Origin: an uncultured bacterium | GTDB taxonomy: Bacteria; Bacillota; Clostridia; Oscillospirales; CAG-272 | Assembly (NCBI GenBank): GCA_949282345.1 | Contig: CASDOQ010000028.1 | Span: 1 to 36,148, forward strand | Length of the DNA stretch: 36,148 bases | Direction: 5' to 3' | Part shown: positions 16,424 to 25,030 of the stretch, in pieces | Numbering within the stretch: position 1 is the stretch's first letter | How the letters are laid out: each line of letters begins with the position of its first letter | The notes under the pieces: generated by a model | Told to the model about the DNA's origin: nothing | Database searches by the model: none | The model's input: only the letters and a program-made list of their open reading frames with translations | Position numbers and translations under genes: made by a program

Positions 16424-17701
16424 TCAATCGAAATAGTGTTCCCTCATCTGCCGGAACTCATATTTCAGTTTTTCCTCATCCAGTGTCGTAAATACACCGT
16501 TTTCATACAAAATTCTTCCGTCCGCCATCGTCAATACGACGTCGGCGGCCGATGCGCTGTACGCCAGCAAGGTCTCGGGACAGCCGTCCGGCAAACCGTT
16601 CAGCGTATCGGTGCGAATCAGGCAAAGGTCGGCGCGGAAGCCGGGGTCTATCCGGCCGCTGTCGGTTCTCCCCTGTAACAGAAATCCGTTTTCCGAAAGC
16701 AGGGAAAGCCCCTCCGCCGCGCTGATCGAAGCGGGATCGCGCGAAAGTCCCTTTTGTAAGAGAAGTGCCGTCTGCATTTCGCGCAAAATATCCAAGCGGT
16801 TATTGGAAGCCGCCCCGTCGGTTCCCAGCGCCACACGAACGCCCGCATCCAGTGTCCGGCGCAGGGGCATGATCCCACTGCCGAGTTTCAGATTGCTGAT
16901 GGGGTTATGTACGACGCCCGCCCCGTGAGAAGCGAGGATCGCACGATCTTCATCAGTCAGCCATACCCCGTGCGCGCAGGAGACCGGGACTTCGAAAAGA
17001 CCGTTCTGAAAGAAAAAGCCCGTCGGCGTTACACCGTGCCGTACGATGCACTCCCGATGCTCTTTTTCGGTCTCCGAGAGGTGTATCTGCACCCGGGTGC
17101 CAAGGAGGGCGGCCTGTTCCGCCACCCAACGCACCGCGCCGGGGCGGTTGGTATATTCCGCGTGGAGCGAAAGATCGACGAGGATCCGCCCGTCACAGGC
17201 CCCGTTCCACTCCGAAAAGAGGTTCAGCGCTTCCCTGCACCTCGGGTCGGCCTCGTAATCGTTCCCGTCGGAAAAACTCACGATACTGCGGCTGAGATTG
17301 GCCTTCATGCCGCTTTCCGCCACGGCGCGTGCCGTAGCGTCGCAGAAAAAGTACATATCCGAAAAGGAGACCGTTCCTCCGGCGATCATCTCCGCCGCCG
17401 CAAGGCGGGAAGCCAGAAAAACCGCCTCCTCGTTGAGCCGATCCTCCGCGGGAAAGATCCGTTCTTCCAACCAGCGGGAAAGCGGAAGATCCTCCCCGTA
17501 TCCGCGGAAGATCGTCATGGCGGCGTGGGTATGCGCATTACAGAACGCGGGGCTGAGAAGTTTCCCGTTTGCCTGTATGACACGGTCAAAGCGCCCCTCC
17601 GGGCATTCTTTTCCGACGTACGCGATCTTTTTATCCTCCGTAGCGACGAAAAAGCGCCCGTCGCGCCCAAAGAGAAGAACATCCTGAAACAATATACGCA
17701 T
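16424..17701 (-). CDS. mtaD: Amidohydrolase, probable 5'-methylthioadenosine/S-adenosylhomocysteine deaminase
   Basis: A 425-residue metal-dependent deaminase of the ATZ/TRZ-MtaD-SsnA group. Metal ligands are visible: HTH at 57-59 in FCNAHTHAAM, His207 in QIHLSE, His244 in CAHGVWL, and Asp295 in LGTDGAASNN. The family reaction most likely here is deamination of methylthioadenosine or S-adenosylhomocysteine to the inosine forms. A related guanine or chlorohydrolase-type substrate cannot be excluded. The start is three bases after the kinase stop, with GGGG upstream. The neighbouring nucleoside-kinase-like enzyme fits a purine nucleoside salvage role, though this is inference. Confidence 0.85.
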   Translation of the reverse strand: MRILFQDVLLFGRDGRFFVATEDKKIAYVGKECPEGRFDRVIQANGKLLSPAFCNAHTHAAMTIFRGYGEDLPLSRWLEERIFPAEDRLNEEAVFLASRLAAAEMIAGGTVSFSDMYFFCDATARAVAESGMKANLSRSIVSFSDGNDYEADPRCREALNLFSEWNGACDGRILVDLSLHAEYTNRPGAVRWVAEQAALLGTRVQIHLSETEKEHRECIVRHGVTPTGFFFQNGLFEVPVSCAHGVWLTDEDRAILASHGAGVVHNPISNLKLGSGIMPLRRTLDAGVRVALGTDGAASNNRLDILREMQTALLLQKGLSRDPASISAAEGLSLLSENGFLLQGRTDSGRIDPGFRADLCLIRTDTLNGLPDGCPETLLAYSASAADVVLTMADGRILYENGVFTTLDEEKLKYEFRQMREHYFD

Positions 17702-17704
17702 AAG

Positions 17705-18613
17705 TTACCCCAAAAATTCACGATAGAGCGAATCGGACGGAAGGAAAGAAGAGTCAAATCCCGGGATCCTTTCCAGCACAGGCAGGCTTTCCTTGGCAAG
17801 CCGCGCCTGCGGCGTTTCTTCCGGCAGCGCGGCGAGCAACCGGCAAAGGAACGGCCGAAGAGCCGAAAGCTCATAGGCCATCGTGGTATCGATCCGGATA
17901 TCGCACCCCGCCGCATACGGGAGAACGTTCTTTTCCTCGTTTTTCCGCACGCTCTGCCACAGTCGGGCCGTGAAAGCGGGATCCGCGCCACGGAAGAGCG
18001 AGTCCCGGACGAGACGGCGGAAAAAGCGGATCTCCTCAGCCGAAAACGTCCTTCCTTCTGCCTCGATTTCCTGCATCACCATGGCAAAAACGCCGATACG
18101 CGCGCCGTCCCCGATACAGTCGACCACCTCAGGATAAACGGCCTGTATTCCTTCTATTATATAAATATCCTCCTCGGAGGGCGTGATCAAACGTTCCCCG
18201 ATGCGGGTCCCGGTCTTGAAATCAAAGCGCGGCAGATGCACCGGACGCCCCGAAAGGATCTCGGCCATCGCGCCGGAAAGCCAATCGTAATCAAGCGTAT
18301 CGGGAGAATCGAAATCGATCTCGCCGCCCCGCTCGCCGGCCCGTGCCAGCAAAACCGCACGGTCAAGATAAAAGTCGTCCAATGAGATCATGGTCACGCG
18401 CCGCCCCGCCTTTTGCAGTGCGGCAGTCAGGATCTTTCCGGTCGTCGTCTTTCCGGCGCAGGTCGGCCCCGAGAGCGTCACCACCCGGCAATCGCCTCTT
18501 TCAAGGATCTTTCGGGCAGCCGCTTTGAGGGTGGCACGGTACCCCGCCTCTGCCTGCGCGATGCAGGCGCGGATCTCCTCTTCGGATGAAAAATCGGTTA
18601 TGGCGCGGATCAC
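17705..18613 (-). CDS. Uridine-kinase-like nucleoside kinase
   Basis: A P-loop kinase of 302 residues similar to uridine kinases and phosphoribulokinase. The Walker A loop is GPTCAGKTT (49-57), followed by ISLDDFYLD (77-84) with the substrate-binding aspartates, PRFDFKTG, and a Walker-B-like strand IYIIEGIQAV. About 40 residues precede the P-loop and a C-terminal extension follows it, as in clostridial homologues annotated as nucleoside kinases. The start is GTG with AAGGAG six bases upstream, overlapping the hemZ stop by four bases. The nucleoside used is not known. Confidence 0.85.
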   Translation of the reverse strand: MIRAITDFSSEEEIRACIAQAEAGYRATLKAAARKILERGDCRVVTLSGPTCAGKTTTGKILTAALQKAGRRVTMISLDDFYLDRAVLLARAGERGGEIDFDSPDTLDYDWLSGAMAEILSGRPVHLPRFDFKTGTRIGERLITPSEEDIYIIEGIQAVYPEVVDCIGDGARIGVFAMVMQEIEAEGRTFSAEEIRFFRRLVRDSLFRGADPAFTARLWQSVRKNEEKNVLPYAAGCDIRIDTTMAYELSALRPFLCRLLAALPEETPQARLAKESLPVLERIPGFDSSFLPSDSLYREFLG

Positions 18614-20133
18614 GGGTTCTCCTTTCCGACGTCAAAAAAGGAAAGTACTTTTTCCCTCCGTGAAGGCGTTCCCTGTTCCGGATCGCCCTCCCGCAGTTTT
18701 TTGGCATCTCTCAGATATTCATATGGATATTTGGGCATAAATATACGCTCGATCACGCTTCCTCCCTCTCCGGGGGTACGGTAGTGCATCAGCTTGGTGA
18801 CGGCACCGGCCCCTGCGGCAAAGATAGTGTGCAGTTCTTCCATCATAAAAACGTTATAGAGTCCCTCGGTGCCGGGGAGCGCGTATCCGACGTTCTCCAG
18901 ATTCCCAACGGTATTCTTCTGCCGGTACATATAATACGGGCGGTAGCCCGAGAGTTTGGTGCGGAGCTGAGAATACTCCACGCTTTTGGCGGCATCCGCC
19001 GCGTTCAGCGAAAAAATCCCGTCGCGCTGGCGCATCGCCGCAGAACGCTTGACGCAGAAGGTATGTACCGTGATATTTTCGGGCGCAAGTTCCAGCACGC
19101 GGTCCATCGAATCCGAAAACATACGGAAGCTATCCTCGGGCAGTCCGGCGATCAGGTCCACGTTGACAGTCGCGATCCCCGATTCGCGCGCCAGTGCGTA
19201 GGCGCGGTAGAATTCCTCTACCGTATGATGCCTGCCGATCGAGCGCAAAACATCGTCGGAAAGCGTCTGGGGATTCACACTGATGCGTCCCGCGCCTCCG
19301 TCACGGATGGCGGCCAGTTTCTCCGCCGTGATGGTATCGGGACGTCCCGCCTCCACCGTGAATTCCATCAGGGTGGAGGGGTCAACGTGGCGGTTGATCC
19401 GCCCGAGCAGTTCGGTCATCTGCGCGGCAGTCAGCACCGTCGGCGTTCCGCCACCGATATAGACCGTGGCGACCCGCATCCCGAGTTCGCGGATCGTTTC
19501 AAAAATATCGTCGATATCCAGAAAAAGCGCTTGAAGATAATCGTCGATCAACGAGAGAAGTTTCCCGGAAGTATAGGAAACAAAAGAGCAATACGCACAA
19601 CGCGACGGGCAGAAGGGGATCGAGATATACACGCTGCAGAGTTTCGGGGGCAGATTTTTCGTCAGTTTCATCTCGGTCGTGGCGACTGAAACGGCAAGCG
19701 CGGCCTTCCGGGGGTTCAGAAAATATTCATCCCGCAGGATCGCACGCGAATTGCGGATCCCGTTCCCGCCCGCCACCAACGTGGTGGCTACCTTGGAGGG
19801 GCGTACCCCGGTCAGAATCCCCCAGGGGGGCGAATAGGAGAAAAAGACCTTTCCCGCCGCAAAGATTGCGCGGCCAACGGCGATCTTTTCGGCTTTCACG
19901 GCACTGAGAAGATCGCTGGCCTCCGCCACCCCTTCGCCGGCCGCTTCTTTTTTTCCGACCCGGATAACGGCGTGTGCCTTTCGGTGGTTAGCGTCTTTTT
20001 CAAGGCGCACCTCTACCGCCGGAATATCCGGCCGCGGCGTTTCGTTTTCCGGAAAAGTGGCTCCCGGGAAAAAGACCATGCAGAGCGTCTGCACATAATA
20101 GCGGTTCACGTCCCCGTCAATTTTCAGTATCAT
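18610..20133 (-). CDS. hemZ: HemZ-type coproporphyrinogen dehydrogenase-like radical SAM protein
   Basis: A radical SAM protein of 507 residues resembling HemZ, related to oxygen-independent coproporphyrinogen III oxidase. The Fe-S cluster cysteines are Cys175, Cys179 and Cys182 in SIPFCPSRCAYCSF, followed by YIGGGTPT and the NPQTL and DLIAGLP blocks typical of HemN-like enzymes. The N-terminal 165 residues form the HemZ-specific domain (SPPWGILTGVRPSK). The start overlaps the dtd stop by four bases. No other heme gene lies nearby; the true substrate in such anaerobes is uncertain. The rel-dtd-hemZ order is common in Clostridia. Confidence 0.92.
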   Translation of the reverse strand: MILKIDGDVNRYYVQTLCMVFFPGATFPENETPRPDIPAVEVRLEKDANHRKAHAVIRVGKKEAAGEGVAEASDLLSAVKAEKIAVGRAIFAAGKVFFSYSPPWGILTGVRPSKVATTLVAGGNGIRNSRAILRDEYFLNPRKAALAVSVATTEMKLTKNLPPKLCSVYISIPFCPSRCAYCSFVSYTSGKLLSLIDDYLQALFLDIDDIFETIRELGMRVATVYIGGGTPTVLTAAQMTELLGRINRHVDPSTLMEFTVEAGRPDTITAEKLAAIRDGGAGRISVNPQTLSDDVLRSIGRHHTVEEFYRAYALARESGIATVNVDLIAGLPEDSFRMFSDSMDRVLELAPENITVHTFCVKRSAAMRQRDGIFSLNAADAAKSVEYSQLRTKLSGYRPYYMYRQKNTVGNLENVGYALPGTEGLYNVFMMEELHTIFAAGAGAVTKLMHYRTPGEGGSVIERIFMPKYPYEYLRDAKKLREGDPEQGTPSRREKVLSFFDVGKENP

Positions 20134-20591
20134 ACGGTGCGCCCTCCGGTCAGAACGTCCGAATCCAGTACGATCGTCACCGGGCCGTCCGCCGTCATAT
20201 CGATCTGCATATCCGCGCCGAAAACGCCGGTTCCGACCGGGATATGGGTACGGAGCGCTTCGACAAAAGATTCGTAAAGCGGTTCGGCAACGCCGGGAGC
20301 GGCGGCCGAAAGAAAATTCGGCCGGTTTCCGTGGCTGTAATTTGCGGCGAGAGTGAAATTGGAGACAACGAGCGCGCCGCCGCCGATATCGGTAACAGAG
20401 AGATTCATCTTCCCCGCTTCATCGGTAAATATCCGCAGTTTTGCGATTTTTTCGGCGAGAAGGAGCGCTTCCTTCTCGCCGTCTCCGGACAGCACGCCGA
20501 GAAGTATCATATATCCCCGTCCGCACCGACCGGCCGGCACGCCGTCCGCCGTTACAGCGGCGCGTAAGACCCTTTGTAAGACTGCTATCAT
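20130..20591 (-). CDS. dtd: D-aminoacyl-tRNA deacylase
   Basis: A 153-residue proofreading enzyme that removes D-amino acids from tRNA. It begins MIAVLQRVLRAAVTADG and carries GYMILLGVLSGD, the SxFTL-type motif as SNFTLAAN, NRPNF in the position of RRPSF, and the C-terminal GPVTIVLDS motif with the Gly-Pro pair. The start at 20591 has GGAGG five bases upstream, one base after the rel stop. An ATG 12 codons earlier would overlap rel and lacks such a site. The length is normal. Confidence 0.94.
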   Translation of the reverse strand: MIAVLQRVLRAAVTADGVPAGRCGRGYMILLGVLSGDGEKEALLLAEKIAKLRIFTDEAGKMNLSVTDIGGGALVVSNFTLAANYSHGNRPNFLSAAAPGVAEPLYESFVEALRTHIPVGTGVFGADMQIDMTADGPVTIVLDSDVLTGGRTV

Positions 20592-20592
20592 G

Positions 20593-22800
20593 TTATCCTC
20601 CGAAGCCGCGCACGACTTCCCGTACACTTTCTATTTTTTTCAGCCGGGAAATGATCGAACGGAAGTGGCTGACGTTCTTGCAGCCGATCGTCAGGTTGAT
20701 GGCGGCGCCGTCTCCGTTCTTGGTTCCGATCCCGGTGCTGAGGCTGATGATGGTAACGCGCATTTCCGCCAGGGCCGTCGTCACATCCGCGATCAGCCCG
20801 AGGCGGTTTTCCGCATAGATCTTGAGCAGGGCCTCAAAGAGGTTTTCATTCTCCCGGCTGACGAACTCGTCCTCCCAGTGCGCCTCGATCCAGCGTCCCG
20901 CCATCTCCGGGTCGGTACGGCCGCGCACCGCGTTCGGACAGTCGGACTTGTGGACCGAAACGCCGAAGCCGCGCGTGACGAACCCGACGACTTCATCGCC
21001 CGGCAGGGGGTTGCAGCATTTGGCGAATTTCACGAGGCAATCTCTTGCGCCATCCACCACGATCCCGCTGTCGCTTTTCAGATTCTTTGGCCGGGCGAGA
21101 GGACGGACGGCTGTCGGAGCGGTCTCCTCCTTCTGCGGGATGCGACGGTCGAATTCCTCGCGCAACTTGCCCGAAATATGACTCACGGAAAGTCCGCCGT
21201 AGCCGATGGTATTATAGAAGTCCTCGACGTCCGAGATCCCCATCCGCTCTGCGACTGCAAGGGCGACGGCATCTCGGTCGCCGTCGGTATACGGGCGGTT
21301 ATAGCGGCGCAGTTCGCGCTCGACTTCCTGCCGTCCCATGACGATATTTTCGCCGCGTTTTTCCTTCTTGAACCACTGGCGGATCTTGCCCTTTGCACTG
21401 CTCGTCTTGACGATCTTCAGCCAGTCACGGCTCGGGCCGCGCTCGGTGGAAGTGGTGAGGATCTCCACGATATCGCCGTTTTCCGGGACGCGGTTGATCG
21501 GAACGATCGAGCCGTTGATCTTGGCGCCGATCATCCGATTGCCGACCGCGGTGTGGATGGCGTAGGCAAAGTCAATGACCGTGGCGCCGAGCGGCAGGGA
21601 GATCACGTCGCCGCGCGGCGTAAAGACGAAGGTCTCGTCGTGAAAGATGTCGGTCTTGAAGGAATGCATGAAATCGTCCGGGTCGCGGGTAGACTCGTCC
21701 GACTCGACGAGCTGGGCGATCCAGCGCAGTTTTTCATCGATGTCCTCACTGCTCTTCTCGCCGGACTTGTACTTCCAGTGGGCGGCGATACCGTATTCGG
21801 CCACCTGATGCATCTCCACGGTGCGGATCTGCACTTCAAAAGGAATGCCGTCGTGCCCGACCACGGTCGTGTGGATCGAACGGTATCGGTTGGCCTTCGG
21901 CGTAGAGATATAGTCCTTGAACCGGCCGGGGACCGACCGGAAAAGCTCGTGGATCAGGCCGAGGACGGTATAGCACTCCAGTTCGGTATTGACGATGATG
22001 CGAAGGGCGTAGAAATCGTAGATATCGTCAAAGTTCTTGTTCTGAGAATAGATCTTGCGATAGAGACTGTATACGCTCTTGACCCGCCCCTCAATCGTAT
22101 ACGGGATCCCCGTCCCGTTGAGTTTTTCCTCGATCACCTTGCGGGCGGAGGCGATGAAATTCTGCGTTTTTCCGTATTTGCTTTCGATCTGCGCCGAGAT
22201 CTCCCCATAACCGATCGGATCGAGATAGCGCAGGCCAATATCCTCCAGTTCCTGCTTGATGCGCTGCATCCCGAGGCGGTGCGCAAGCGGCGCATAGATA
22301 TACATCGTCTCCAGTGAGATGGCGCGCCGGCGTTCATCGGATTTCGCGGCCAGCGTCCGCATATTGTGAAGACGGTCGCAGAGTTTGACGAAAATGACGC
22401 GGATGTCCCGGGACATGGCCAGCAACATCTTGCGGATATTCTCGATATGCGCTTCTTCCTTGTCCTCCAAGTGCATGGTGACGTTTTTAGTGACGCCTTC
22501 CACGATCAGGGCAACGTCATCCCCGAAACGGCGACGGATCTCGTCATAATCGGTCTTGTCCTTGCAGTCCTCCAGCGTATCGTGTAAGAGCGCGGCGCAG
22601 ATCGAATCGGTATCCAGCTCCATCTCGGCAAGGATCTCCGCCACGGCGATCGGGTGGGAGATATATGGCTCCCCGCTCTGACGGCGCTGCCCTGCGTGCA
22701 GTTCGCTGGCATAGGCGTAAGCATCCTTGATCTTTTCAATATTGTACGGCTTGTTCGTCTTTTCAAGCGTTGACAGCAGGCCGGAAATCTCTTCGTACAT
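20593..22800 (-). CDS. rel: Bifunctional (p)ppGpp synthetase/hydrolase Rel
   Basis: A 735-residue RelA/SpoT homologue controlling the stringent response. The HD hydrolase has His49 (SHPIAVAE), HD at 73-74 (LLHDTLED) and KLCDRLHNMRTL (139-150). The synthetase domain includes YDFYALRIIV (261-270) and PGRFKDYISTPK (291-302), the basic RxKD form seen in bifunctional enzymes. A TGS domain (about 392-450), a zinc-finger/conserved-cysteine region (KFAKCCNPLPGDE) and a C-terminal ACT domain follow. Both activities look intact. It starts nine bases after recJ and ends one base before dtd. Being in a run that starts with cdaA may link ppGpp and c-di-AMP. Confidence 0.97.
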   Translation of the reverse strand: MYEEISGLLSTLEKTNKPYNIEKIKDAYAYASELHAGQRRQSGEPYISHPIAVAEILAEMELDTDSICAALLHDTLEDCKDKTDYDEIRRRFGDDVALIVEGVTKNVTMHLEDKEEAHIENIRKMLLAMSRDIRVIFVKLCDRLHNMRTLAAKSDERRRAISLETMYIYAPLAHRLGMQRIKQELEDIGLRYLDPIGYGEISAQIESKYGKTQNFIASARKVIEEKLNGTGIPYTIEGRVKSVYSLYRKIYSQNKNFDDIYDFYALRIIVNTELECYTVLGLIHELFRSVPGRFKDYISTPKANRYRSIHTTVVGHDGIPFEVQIRTVEMHQVAEYGIAAHWKYKSGEKSSEDIDEKLRWIAQLVESDESTRDPDDFMHSFKTDIFHDETFVFTPRGDVISLPLGATVIDFAYAIHTAVGNRMIGAKINGSIVPINRVPENGDIVEILTTSTERGPSRDWLKIVKTSSAKGKIRQWFKKEKRGENIVMGRQEVERELRRYNRPYTDGDRDAVALAVAERMGISDVEDFYNTIGYGGLSVSHISGKLREEFDRRIPQKEETAPTAVRPLARPKNLKSDSGIVVDGARDCLVKFAKCCNPLPGDEVVGFVTRGFGVSVHKSDCPNAVRGRTDPEMAGRWIEAHWEDEFVSRENENLFEALLKIYAENRLGLIADVTTALAEMRVTIISLSTGIGTKNGDGAAINLTIGCKNVSHFRSIISRLKKIESVREVVRGFGG

Positions 22801-22809
22801 TTTTCTGCC

Positions 22810-24999
22810 TCATGCCTGCTTCATCTGAGAACGAAGCCGGCGCAATATGTTGGATTTTTCAAGGTCGGTGCGGGTGCCGGAGAATTGCAGGCGAAAACGG
22901 TAGACCTCTTCCTCGGGTTCTTCGATCCCGAGAAGATTCAATTCCTGGAAAATACGGATCATGAACTTGAGTTTCACGTATCCGATCTTACCGGGATAAT
23001 CCGAAACGCCCAGCAGGATCGCACGGTGGGTCAGGAGGTCGTTCCCGCCCCGGACCGAACGGCGGATGAAAGTATAGACCGCCGCAAAATCGTCCCGGCA
23101 GGGGAGCAGATCGTCCTCGGCGCTGAACGACGCCCCGCCCCGGATGCTTTCGTAAAGAGCCCGATCTTCCTCCGCTCGCCGCGCAATTTTTTCCGGAAGG
23201 CGGATGTCGCGCACGATAAGCTGAAGGTTCCGGCGACCGGCCCACTCGTTGATATCAAGGTTAAAGAGAACGTCGACATTGTCCCCGGGAAAAATATTCA
23301 GTTCGGCCGTAGAAATGGAAAAGCACATGGCCGTCAGGGCATGACGCTCGTCTCCGAGGAGCAGGCGGGTGTGCTTCCCGCCTCCGACCGGAACGGCCTC
23401 CAGGACGCGCACATCCCGCAGAACGAACGCCGGCACGGGGTTTTCCACCCCGTAAGGTTCCAGAAAGCGCAGTTCCTCCGCCAGCGACATGGTAACGTCG
23501 GAAAGCGACAGTTCACAGTCGGCCTCCACGGTCGGGATGCGCGCTTCATCCGAAAGGTGTGCGCGGGCGTATTCGTTGATTTTCTCCTGGAAGGCCGGAA
23601 GGTTGCCGCGCGTCACGGAAAGACCGGCCGCCAGTTCGTGTCCGCCGAATTTCACCAGCGTATCCTGGGCATAGAAGAGCGCATCCACGAGGTTCATCCC
23701 CTTGATACTCCGCCCCGAACCCTTGCCCAAGTCGGCGTCGCTGTGCGCCTCGGGGTCGCATCCCTCGAAAGAGATCAGGATCGAGGGAAGCCCGTATCGG
23801 TCGGTGATCCGGGAAGAAACGATCCCGATCACCCCATGGTGCCATCCGTCGGCCGCCAATACGATCACGGGGTCGTGCGCAAAGTCGTGCTCGCTCTCTA
23901 TCCGGGCGTAGGCCTCCTCCATAATCCTGTTTTCTTCGATCTGCCGCTCCCGGTTGGCCTCGCAGAGTTCCTCCGCCAGTTCTGCCGCCCGCGCGGGGTC
24001 ATCGGTCAGGAAAAGATCGGCGGCAAGAGAAGCGCTGCGTATCCGCCCGGCCGCATTCAGCCGGGGAGCGATGGTATACCCGATAAAGCCCGACGTGATC
24101 TTGGTTTTCTTTTTCCGTCCCCCCGGTTCGGTACGCGTGGCGGCCACCGCCTCGCAAAGTGCCGAAAAGCCGAGGCGCGGACGGCTCTCGAGCAGCCCCA
24201 GCCCATAACTGACGATGAGACGGTTCTCGGAACGGATCGGCATCACGTCCGCGATCGTCCCGATGGCCACAAGATCCGCATAGCGGTCGCAGATCCGCAT
24301 CACGCAATCGTAGCGGCTGTCCCCGCTGACCGTCTCTTCATACGCGCAGATGAGTTTGAAGACCACGCCGACCCCCGCCAGATCGCAGAAGGGATAGTGC
24401 CCGTCCGTGCGGTGAGGGTTCAGGACGGCCGCGGCGGGCGGAAGTTCGGGCAGGCACTCGTGGTGGTCGGTCACGACCACGTCGACCGAAAGAGAGGCGG
24501 CGTAGGCGATCTCGTCCACGGCGGTCACGCCGGTATCCACCGTCACGATCAGCGTGGTGCCGCGCTCCGCCAATGCCTGCACGGCAGCACGGGATACTCC
24601 GTAGCCTTCCCCGGAACGGTTGGGAATATAATAATCGACCTCAGCACCCTGCGAGGCAAGATAGAGGCAGAGCGTGCAGACGGCCGTCACGCCGTCCACG
24701 TCATAGTCCCCATATACCGTGATCTTTTCCCGGTTTTCCACGGCACGGCGGATGCGCGCCACGGCATCCTCCATCCCATCGAGCAGAAAGGGATCGCAAA
24801 GCAGTTCTCTTTCCATCCGCAGAAAAGCCCCGGCCTCCTCCGGCGTGCGGTAGCCCCGGTTATATAAGAGCGAAGCAACTACCGGCTCTATTCCGAGGGC
24901 AGAAGCAATTTTCACGGCGGCCTCCCGGGCCTTTTCGCTCTTCTCTTCCCGCAATATCCATTTTTTCGTCTCGGGTCTTGCTGTTTTATTCAAAATCAT
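22810..24999 (-). CDS. recJ: Single-stranded-DNA-specific exonuclease RecJ
   Basis: A 5'-3' ssDNA exonuclease of 729 residues acting in recombination and repair. The DHH-family motifs are present: VYGDYDVDG (about 95-103), VTVDTG (about 152-157), DHH (178-180), then HRTDGHYPFCDLAGVG. The DHHA1 motif GGHELAAGLSV follows in the middle of the protein. An OB-fold region and a C-terminal helical domain follow. The ATG at 24999 was chosen as the first in-frame ATG after the FAD-protein stop; GAGGAAGG lies rather far upstream (about 20 bases), so the exact start is uncertain. A longer frame would overlap the upstream gene. Confidence 0.95.
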   Translation of the reverse strand: MILNKTARPETKKWILREEKSEKAREAAVKIASALGIEPVVASLLYNRGYRTPEEAGAFLRMERELLCDPFLLDGMEDAVARIRRAVENREKITVYGDYDVDGVTAVCTLCLYLASQGAEVDYYIPNRSGEGYGVSRAAVQALAERGTTLIVTVDTGVTAVDEIAYAASLSVDVVVTDHHECLPELPPAAAVLNPHRTDGHYPFCDLAGVGVVFKLICAYEETVSGDSRYDCVMRICDRYADLVAIGTIADVMPIRSENRLIVSYGLGLLESRPRLGFSALCEAVAATRTEPGGRKKKTKITSGFIGYTIAPRLNAAGRIRSASLAADLFLTDDPARAAELAEELCEANRERQIEENRIMEEAYARIESEHDFAHDPVIVLAADGWHHGVIGIVSSRITDRYGLPSILISFEGCDPEAHSDADLGKGSGRSIKGMNLVDALFYAQDTLVKFGGHELAAGLSVTRGNLPAFQEKINEYARAHLSDEARIPTVEADCELSLSDVTMSLAEELRFLEPYGVENPVPAFVLRDVRVLEAVPVGGGKHTRLLLGDERHALTAMCFSISTAELNIFPGDNVDVLFNLDINEWAGRRNLQLIVRDIRLPEKIARRAEEDRALYESIRGGASFSAEDDLLPCRDDFAAVYTFIRRSVRGGNDLLTHRAILLGVSDYPGKIGYVKLKFMIRIFQELNLLGIEEPEEEVYRFRLQFSGTRTDLEKSNILRRLRSQMKQA

Positions 25000-25030
25000 A
25001 TACCATGCGGCAAAGCCGCCTTCCTCAAAA

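Noticed and set aside
20353..22317. 654-residue plus-strand frame
   Set aside because: Antisense to dtd and rel, which have complete motifs; a by-product of GC-rich codon use.
22885..24867. 660-residue plus-strand frame
   Set aside because: Antisense to recJ, which has intact DHH and DHHA1 motifs.
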